DNA of 5,453 nt from [Eubacterium] yurii subsp. margaretiae ATCC 43715 (GTDB lineage Bacteria; Bacillota; Clostridia; Peptostreptococcales; Filifactoraceae). The position numbers were made by a program, and so were the translations under genes. Every line of letters begins with the position of its first letter. Positions within the stretch are counted from its first letter, which is position 1. The DNA is taken from NCBI GenBank assembly GCA_000146855.1, contig GL405247.1:1-5453 (forward strand). The letters are read 5' to 3'. The notes under the pieces are model-generated. The model searched no databases and was not told the DNA's origin. It saw only the letters and a program-made list of their open reading frames with translations. Below, in pieces: positions 1 to 5,453 of the stretch.

Positions 1-3
1 ATG

Positions 4-29
4 TTGTACAATCAAAACTGCATATCATC
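4..29 (-). repeat. 23S processing stem, 3' arm
   Basis: These 26 bases just beyond the mature 23S 3' end are an inverted repeat of 3499-3524, with 25 of 26 positions complementary. The single mismatch is at 13/3515. Such stems bring the two ends of pre-23S together for cleavage by RNase III or Mini-III. This arm ends only about 7 bases from the mature 3' end. Confidence 0.88.
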
Positions 30-264
30 TCATATTTAGGTTAAGTCCTCGACCTATTAGTACAAGTCAGCTACATACATTACTGCACTTCCACTCCTTG
101 CCTATCTACCACTTGTTCTTAATGGGGTCTTACTACTTGCGTATGGGATATCTTATCTTGAGGTTGGCTTCGTGCTTAGATGCCTTCAGCACTTATCTTA
201 ACCGCACATAGCTACCCAGCTGTGCCTTTGGCAAGACAACTGGTACACCAGTGGTGCGTCCATC

Positions 265-280
265 CCGGTCCTCTCGTACT
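265..280 (-). other. Sarcin-ricin loop of 23S rRNA
   Basis: The RNA reads AGUACGAGAGGACCGG, the near-universal loop of helix 95 that anchors the GTPase domains of EF-Tu and EF-G. It is unchanged here, which supports a functional 23S gene. Confidence 0.95.
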
Positions 281-315
281 AAGGATAGCTCCTCTCAAAT
301 ATCCAACGCCTGCGA

Positions 316-400
<85 letters not shown>

Positions 401-401
401 A

Positions 402-506
<105 letters not shown>

Positions 507-868
507 GTTGAGCGATGGCAATTCCACTTTCTACCACCGGATCACTAAGCCCGACTTTCGTCTTTGCTCGACTTGTTGGTCTCGCAATCAAGCTCCCTTT
601 TGCCTTTGCACTCTTCGCATGATTTCCGACCATGCTGAGGGAACCTTTGGACGCCTCCGTTACTCTTTGGGAGGCGACCGCCCCAGTCAAACTGTCCGCC
701 AAGCACTGTCCCGTACCTTGCTTCAAAGATTCCGGTTAGAACTCACATAATCAAAGGGTGGTATCCCAAAGGCGGCTCCTTTAAATCTGACGACCTAATC
801 TCTCAGCCTCCCACCTATTCTGTACATTAATTACATAAATTCAATACTAAGCTACAGTAAAGCTCCAT

Positions 869-882
869 GGGGTCTTTCCGTC
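869..882 (-). other. Macrolide-binding segment of 23S domain V (A2058/A2059)
   Basis: The RNA reads GACGGAAAGACCCC, the consensus for E. coli about 2053-2066. The bases matching A2058 and A2059 (window 877 and 876) are both A. This gene copy therefore lacks the common macrolide-resistance substitutions at these positions. Confidence 0.9.
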
Positions 883-953
883 CTGTCGCAGGTTTCCGGC
901 ATCTTCACCGGTACTACAATTTCACCGAGTCTGTTGTTGAGACAGTGCCCAAA

Positions 954-1052
<99 letters not shown>

Positions 1053-1725
1053 AATGCTTCGTTGCCTGACATCTCCTCTTAACCTTCCAGCACCGGGCAG
1101 GCGTCAGCCCCTATACTTCACCTTGCGGTTTCGCAGAGACCTATGTTTTTGGTAAACAGTCGCTTGGGCCTTTTTCTTGAAGCCTTATCTCTAAGGCACC
1201 CCTTATCCCTAAGTTACGGGGTCATTTTGCCGAGTTCCTTAACAACAGTTCTCTCGCTGGCCTTAGGTTTCTCACCTTACCCACCTGTGTCGGTTTTGGT
1301 ACGGGCTACTCTTATCTGGATAGAAACTTTTCCTGTCAGTGTGAAATCAGATCCTTCGATACTTAACTTCTCTCCCCATCACAGCTTAACATTATCAGCA
1401 TACGGATTTGCCTATATGCCTGCCTTACTGCTTGGACGCACTCTTCCAACCGTGCGCTGATCTTATCCTCCTGCGTCATTCCTTCTCCTCTTTGGCGATA
1501 AGCGTAGGTACAGGAATCTTAACCTGTTATCCATCAGATACGCATTTCTGCCTCTCCTTAGGTCCCGACTTACTCCAAGCGGACGAACCTTCCTTGGAAA
1601 TCCTTGGGTTTTCGGCCTGTGTGATTCTCACACACATCTCGCTACTCATGCCAACATTCTCTCTCGTATTTCGTCCAGAGTCTCTTTCAATCCTCCTTCT
1701 CCCTATCATACGATGCTCTTCTACC

Positions 1726-1753
1726 ACGTGTGAGATTTTACTAAACTCTTAAG
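1726..1753 (-). repeat. IVS base stem, 3' arm in the RNA
   Basis: One arm of the inverted repeat that closes the intervening sequence. The plus-strand sequence acgtgtgagattttactaa (1726-1744) is exactly complementary to 1947-1965. After three mismatched bases, cttaag (1748-1753) pairs with 1938-1943. The duplex is long enough to be an RNase III substrate, which is how such insertions are normally removed. Confidence 0.92.
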
Positions 1754-1840
1754 CTTCATTTAGTATGTTTTTTCTTTGAGAAATTTAATTAAAATCTTTC
1801 GTTTTATATTACTTTTTATTCTTCTTTATTACTGTATTTT

Positions 1841-1900
1841 TATTTGTCTGTTTTTTTCTTTGTTTATTTGTCTTTGTTTCTTGTTTTTTTCTTCTTTTTT
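1841..1900 (-). other. A-rich, nearly U-free loop of the IVS
   Basis: In the RNA sense these 60 bases contain about 46 A, 6 G, 6 C and only 2 U. Such a tract cannot pair with itself and would be a single-stranded loop at the top of the IVS stem. The composition is unlike the surrounding rRNA. It resembles the A-rich linker in the 16S-23S spacer near 3450-3490, with which it shares tttgtctgttt on the plus strand. Confidence 0.75.
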
Positions 1901-1937
1901 ATCTGTTAGATTTTAATATGTCTTCTCTTGGATTTTA

Positions 1938-1965
1938 CTTAAGTTCTTAGTAAAATCTCACACGT
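1938..1965 (-). repeat. IVS base stem, 5' arm in the RNA
   Basis: Partner of 1726-1753, with 19 perfect pairs (1947-1965), a 3-base internal loop and 6 further pairs (1938-1943). In the transcript this arm is made first. It directly follows the conserved helix 45 flank, read on the plus strand as gttcaaagcttcggt. Confidence 0.92.
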
Positions 1966-2003
1966 TCAAAGCTTCGGTAGTATGTTTGAGCCCCGGTAAT
2001 TTT

Positions 2004-2045
<42 letters not shown>

Positions 2046-2640
2046 TAATGTATGGCTGCTTCTAAGCCAACATCCTGGTTGTCTGTGCAATTTCACATCC
2101 TTTTCCACTTAACATACATTTTGGGACCTTAGCTGTTGATCTGGGCTTTTTCCCTCTTGACTACGGATCTTATCACTCGCAGTCTGACTGCCTTACTTCA
2201 TATATCGGTATTCGAAGTTTGATAGCTTTCGGTAACCTATACGGCCCCTAGAGCATTCAGTGCTCTACCCCCGATATACATTTCTTAAGACGCTAGCCCT
2301 AAAGCTATTTCGAAGAGAACCAGCTATCTCCGAGCTCGATTGGAATTTCACCGCTACCCACAAGTCATCCCCGAACTTTTCAACGTTCGTGGGTTCGGTC
2401 CTCCATTTCATGTTACTGAAACTTCAACCTGCTCATGGGTAGGTCGCCCGGTTTCGGGTCTATGCTGCATAACTTGACGCCCTATTAAGACTCGCTTTCG
2501 CTTTGGATGCTAAACTTAATTTATTATCCTTGCTTTACAGCATAACTCGTTGGCCCGTTCTACAAAAAGTACGCAGTTACGATTGCTCGCTCCTGCTGTT
2601 TGTAAGCATATGGTTTCAGGTTCTTTTTCACTCCCCTCCC

Positions 2641-2671
<31 letters not shown>

Positions 2672-3172
2672 ATTCTCTATCGGTTGATTAGTAGTATTTA
2701 GGCTTTGGGGGTGGTCCCCCATCTTTCTCGCAGGGTTCCTCGTGTCCTACGATACTCGGGTAAAGCTTATGTGTCTTCTCGCTTCAAGTACAGGACTCTT
2801 ACCTTCTTTGGTATACTTTCCCAAGTATTTCTTTTGCGATACCTCAATCATTTATCAGCTTCCCTCACCCCGATTAAGTTTCCTTATTCGGTTTGGCCTC
2901 CTCCCATTTCGCTCGCCGCTACTTTGGGAATCGATGTTTCTTTCTTTTCCTCCACTTACTTAGATGTTTCAGTTCGGTGGGTTCCCTTCCTATTGCCTAT
3001 GTATTTAGCAATGGATACTTAATATCTCTATTAAGTGAGTTTCCTCATTCGGAGATCTATGACTATTACGGATGTTTGCTCCTTATCATAGCTTTTCGCA
3101 GCTTGCCACGTCCTTCTTCGGCTCTAATCACCAAGGCATTCACCTTATGCTCTTTGTTCCTTAACCTTTTCT

Positions 3173-3299
3173 ATTTGTGATATATTGCGGCGTCCTTCTT
3201 CGTTGGACTTCATTTCATTCCTCAGTTACATACCTTAGTATGCGCCTTCGTCATTTATTCGTCCGCCTTGAATTACTTGCAATCTATCCCAAATACCTT
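3173..3299 (-). repeat. Spacer element copy A, next to the 23S 5' end
   Basis: A 127-base unit about 86% identical to copy B (17 substitutions and one indel by hand alignment). In the RNA the ends GAUAGAUUGC (3279-3288) and GCAAUAUAUC (3179-3188) pair over 9 of 10 positions, enclosing the unit. Inside, GCAUAC-UAAG-GUAUGU (3228-3243) forms a 6-pair tetraloop hairpin, and GUCC with GGAC (3192-3208) closes a 9-base loop. The ends and hairpins are the best-conserved parts. Stop codons in the forward frames make a peptide unlikely. It finishes 6 bases before the mature 23S start. I do not recognise it as a named RNA family; a processing element, a small mobile RNA-like repeat or the product of spacer recombination are all possible. 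Confidence 0.8.
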
Positions 3300-3498
3300 G
3301 TATCAATATTAGATTTTATTATTATCACTTATTTTATTAAGTAATATTTTTATCTATTTGACATTTTTAGCTTCTTTGCCTTTGTTTGTTTACATTTGGT
3401 GTAAATTGTATAATCCTTTGACATCACTTTCGGAAAGACTTTAACTTTCTTGTTTGTCTGTTTGTCTTTCTTCCTTTTTTGTCTGCGTTTTATACTTT
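3300..3498 (-). other. A-rich linker between the 23S stem arm and element copy A
   Basis: An AT-rich stretch with no gene. The RNA has A-rich runs with repeated GACAAA words near 3450-3490. Small hairpins are possible at 3389-3405 (UUUACA with UGUAAA), around 3428-3438 (CUUU-CCG-AAAG) and at 3327-3342. An open frame overlapping it (3350-3565) begins with GTG inside copy B, has no ribosome binding site and is low-complexity Lys/Asn-rich, so it is not called. Confidence 0.6.
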
Positions 3499-3524
3499 GA
3501 TGATATGCAGTTTTCATTGTACAA
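3499..3524 (-). repeat. 23S processing stem, 5' arm
   Basis: Partner of 4-29 (25 of 26 pairs), lying in the 16S-23S spacer. In the RNA it includes UGUACAAUGAAAACUG and starts immediately after element copy B. It is about 330 bases from the mature 23S 5' end, much farther than its partner is from the 3' end. The intervening stretch holds the A-rich linker and element copy A. Confidence 0.88.
3508..3523 (-). promoter_or_regulatory. Possible spacer boxA-like antitermination site
   Basis: The RNA UGUACAAUGAAAACUG has the position and general look of the UGxUCUUUGAAAACUG motif that many Firmicutes carry upstream of 23S, where Nus factors bind. The UCUUU core is not kept (ACAAU instead). Part of the likeness comes from its role as an arm of the 23S stem, so the call is weak. 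Confidence 0.25.
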
Positions 3525-3652
3525 ATTTGTGATATATTGCGGCGTCCTTCTTCGTTAAACTTCACATCAAGCTTCAGTTACATACCTTAGTATGCTCCTT
3601 CAGCTTTTGCTCGTTTACCTCGAATTACTTGCAATCTATCCCAAATTACCTT
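3525..3652 (-). repeat. Spacer element copy B, next to the 23S stem 5' arm
   Basis: A 128-base copy of the same unit in the same orientation, about 225 bases upstream of copy A in the transcript. The outer stem (3631-3640 with 3531-3540) and the tetraloop hairpin (3580-3595) are identical to copy A. The second hairpin (3544-3560) reads GUUU with GGAC, so two G-C pairs have become U-G pairs and the stem is kept. Most differences fall in the unpaired middle. The unit ends exactly where the 23S processing stem begins. Confidence 0.8.
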
Positions 3653-3728
3653 AGCTAAATATCTCGCATTTGTATACTAAATATCTAAACTAAAAGCACT
3701 ATTTGGTTCTTACTTACATATTTCTTTT

Positions 3729-3758
3729 TCGAAATACTAGTAACTTATCCCAAATTAT
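3729..3758 (-). repeat. Possible decayed third start of the spacer element
   Basis: The RNA AAUAAUUUGGGAUA followed by AGUAUUUCGA resembles the first 30 bases of copy B, with 12 identical bases in a row (UAAUUUGGGAUA) and a matching AGUANUUCGA. The rest of the unit is absent. In such AT-rich sequence chance similarity is possible. Confidence 0.35.
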
Positions 3759-3778
3759 TCTTTCGTTATTCATCCTTG

Positions 3779-3805
3779 ATGAACAACAAAAATCGGATAG
3801 TAAAC
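3779..3805 (-). repeat. 16S processing stem, 3' arm
   Basis: These bases just after the 16S 3' end are complementary to 5423-5449. Seventeen Watson-Crick pairs (3789-3805) continue into ten more that include three G-U pairs, giving 27 uninterrupted pairs in the RNA. This is the expected RNase III substrate that releases pre-16S. The arm lies about 14 bases from the mature 3' end. Confidence 0.92.
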
Positions 3806-3810
3806 TCTTA

Positions 3811-3877
<67 letters not shown>

Positions 3878-3941
3878 AGTCACTAAGTTTACCTTAGGCA
3901 GCTTCTTCTTTCGTTAGATCACTGACTTTGGGTACCCTCAG

Positions 3942-3983
<42 letters not shown>

Positions 3984-4245
3984 CATTCACCGCGACATTC
4001 TGATTCGCGATTACTAGTAACTCCGACTTCATGTGGGCGAGTTTCAGCCCACAATCCGAACTTGGACTGCTTTTTTCAGGTTTGCTCCGCCTTGCGACCT
4101 TGCTTCTCTTTGTTACAGCCATTGTAGCACGTGTGTAGCCCTAAGCATAAGGGGCATGATGATTTGACGTCATCCCCACCTTCCTTTATGTTATCCATAA
4201 CTGTCTTGATAGAGTGCCTACCATAACGCACTGGCAACTATCAAT

Positions 4246-4310
<65 letters not shown>

Positions 4311-4383
4311 CCACCTGTGTGGGATGTATACCCGAAAGTATCATTACAACTTTACATTGCTTTTCATCCCCATGTCAAGCTTA

Positions 4384-4425
<42 letters not shown>

Positions 4426-4429
4426 GCTA

Positions 4430-4462
<33 letters not shown>

Positions 4463-4541
4463 TATTCTTGCGAACGTACTCCCCAGGCGGAACACTTATT
4501 GCGTTTGCGCCGGCACCGAAATTCCTCCCGACACCTAGTGT

Positions 4542-4616
<75 letters not shown>

Positions 4617-4821
4617 ATAGTCCAGAAAGTCGCCTTCGCCACCGGTATTCCTCCCGATATCTACGCATTTCACCGCTACACCGGGAATTCCACTTTCCTC
4701 TCCTATACTCAAGCTAATTAGTTTCAAGGCCCAACAGTAGTTGAGCTACTGCCTTTTAACCTCGACTTAACTAGCCGCCTACGCACCCTTTACGCCCAGT
4801 AATTCCGGATAACGCTTGCCC

Positions 4822-4860
<39 letters not shown>

Positions 4861-5284
4861 GGCTTTCTTGTATGGTACAGTCATTTGTTTCTTCCCATAC
4901 GACAGAGCTTTACGACCCTAGGGCCTTCTTCACTCACGCGGCGTTGCTGCATCAGGGTTCCCCCCATTGTGCAATATCCCCCACTGCTGCCTCCCGTAGG
5001 AGTTTGGACCGTGTCTCAGTTCCAATGTGGCCGTTCACCCTCTCAGGCCGGCTACTGATCGTCGCCTTGGTAGGCTCTTACCCCACCAACTAGCTAATCA
5101 GACGCAAGCTCGTCTGTGACCGCTTTCGCTTTGCTGTTTCCATTTCCCAATCTAAACAGTTCATCTCGTATTAGCTGACATTTCTATCAGTTATCCGTGT
5201 GTCACAGGTTGATTACTTACGCGTTACTCACCCGTCCGCCACTAAGTTATTTATATTCCATCCGAAGACTTCATATATATACTT

Positions 5285-5346
<62 letters not shown>

Positions 5347-5352
5347 AATTAA

Positions 5353-5453
5353 AATTTATCCTTCAGCTCTTCACTGACTTTTGTGTTGTTTTTCCTTACT
5401 TACCTTATTTCAGGTTTGTCTTGTTTACTATCCGATTTTCATTGTCCATTTAA
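5353..5453 (-). other. 16S leader, partial
   Basis: Upstream transcribed leader of the operon, cut off by the window edge. It holds the 5' arm of the 16S processing stem and, between that arm and 16S, an A/G-rich stretch. No promoter and no clear boxA were seen here; they would lie further right, outside the window. Confidence 0.8.
5423..5449 (-). repeat. 16S processing stem, 5' arm
   Basis: Partner of 3779-3805 in the 16S leader, 71 bases before the mature 5' end. The plus strand shows gtttactatccgatttt, an exact inverted copy of 3789-3805. Confidence 0.92.

Larger units (their letters stand above)
1726..1965 (-). other. Intervening sequence (IVS) in 23S helix 45
   Basis: An AT-rich insertion replaces the short tip of helix 45, near E. 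coli position 1170. This is one of the two best-known sites of 23S intervening sequences, for example in Salmonella. On the plus strand, normal 23S sequence stops after ...ctacc and resumes at gttcaaagcttcggt. In between, the two ends form a perfect 19-base inverted repeat, then a 3-base internal loop, then 6 more pairs (cttaag). An inner AT-rich stem of 10 pairs (1788-1797 with 1908-1917) is also possible. The centre is almost pure A in the RNA. In known cases RNase III cuts the base stem and the IVS is removed without ligation, leaving the 23S in two pieces. Here these would be about 1.2 kb (5') and 1.7 kb (3'). No convincing ORF lies inside, so it lacks the small four-helix protein encoded by some longer IVSs. 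The first few pairs of the stem may be native helix 45. Confidence 0.9.

Noticed and set aside
1..36. 5S rRNA or terminator at the left edge
   Set aside because: Only about 36 bases follow 23S, and they form the 3' arm of the 23S processing stem. The 5S gene must lie outside the window.
869..882. Macrolide resistance change at 23S 2058/2059
   Set aside because: Both positions are A, the susceptible wild-type bases.
1726..1965. Self-splicing intron or an IVS-encoded protein in 23S
   Set aside because: Too short, with no group I or II core seen, no endonuclease frame and no roughly 120-residue four-helix IVS protein. The helix 45 site and end-pairing stem fit an RNase III-excised IVS.
3350..3565. 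71-residue Lys/Asn-rich frame on the minus strand in the spacer
   Set aside because: It starts at GTG within element copy B without a ribosome binding site, crosses the 23S stem arm and A-rich linker, and has a low-complexity composition expected of A-rich RNA.
3173..3652. CRISPR array or decayed tRNA genes as an explanation of the spacer repeats
   Set aside because: Only two copies of about 127 bases, far longer than CRISPR repeats. Neither copy shows a TΨC arm (GGTTCRA), an anticodon arm or a 7-pair acceptor stem.

Overview
The window holds most of one ribosomal RNA operon, read entirely on the minus strand. In transcription order (right to left) it contains the end of the 16S leader, a full-length 16S rRNA (about 5352 to 3819), a 652-base internal spacer without tRNA genes, and a full-length 23S rRNA (about 3166 to 37). 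The first bases of the 23S-5S spacer follow at the left edge. The 5S gene and the operon promoters lie outside the window. I see no protein-coding gene; the open frames across both rRNAs and the spacer are chance frames.

The organism is a low-GC Gram-positive bacterium of the class Clostridia. The evidence is the 16S 3' end (anti-Shine-Dalgarno CCUCCUUUCU), the clostridial style of the 16S variable regions and the very AT-rich spacers. From memory the 16S most resembles Lachnospirales of the Cellulosilyticum/Epulopiscium kind. That placement is tentative because no database was searched.

Three things stand out. (1) The 23S gene is interrupted by a 240-base AT-rich intervening sequence (1726-1965). 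It sits at the tip of helix 45, the classic site of RNase III-excised insertions, and is bounded by a perfect 19-base inverted repeat. The 23S is therefore probably fragmented in the mature ribosome. (2) The 16S-23S spacer carries two roughly 86% identical copies of a 127-128 base element (3173-3299 and 3525-3652), with a possible decayed third start near 3729-3758. Each copy can fold into a closed RNA domain: a long outer stem plus two inner hairpins, one of which keeps its pairing through G-U changes. I do not recognise it as a named RNA family. (3) Both rRNAs have long flanking processing stems: 27 pairs around 16S and 25 of 26 around 23S. The 23S stem is very asymmetric, because one element copy and an A-rich linker lie between its 5' arm and the mature 23S 5' end.

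Together the pieces describe one precursor transcript. The two flanking stems release pre-16S and pre-23S, the intervening sequence is cut out of 23S, and the repeated element sits where it could affect processing, antitermination or spacer recombination.
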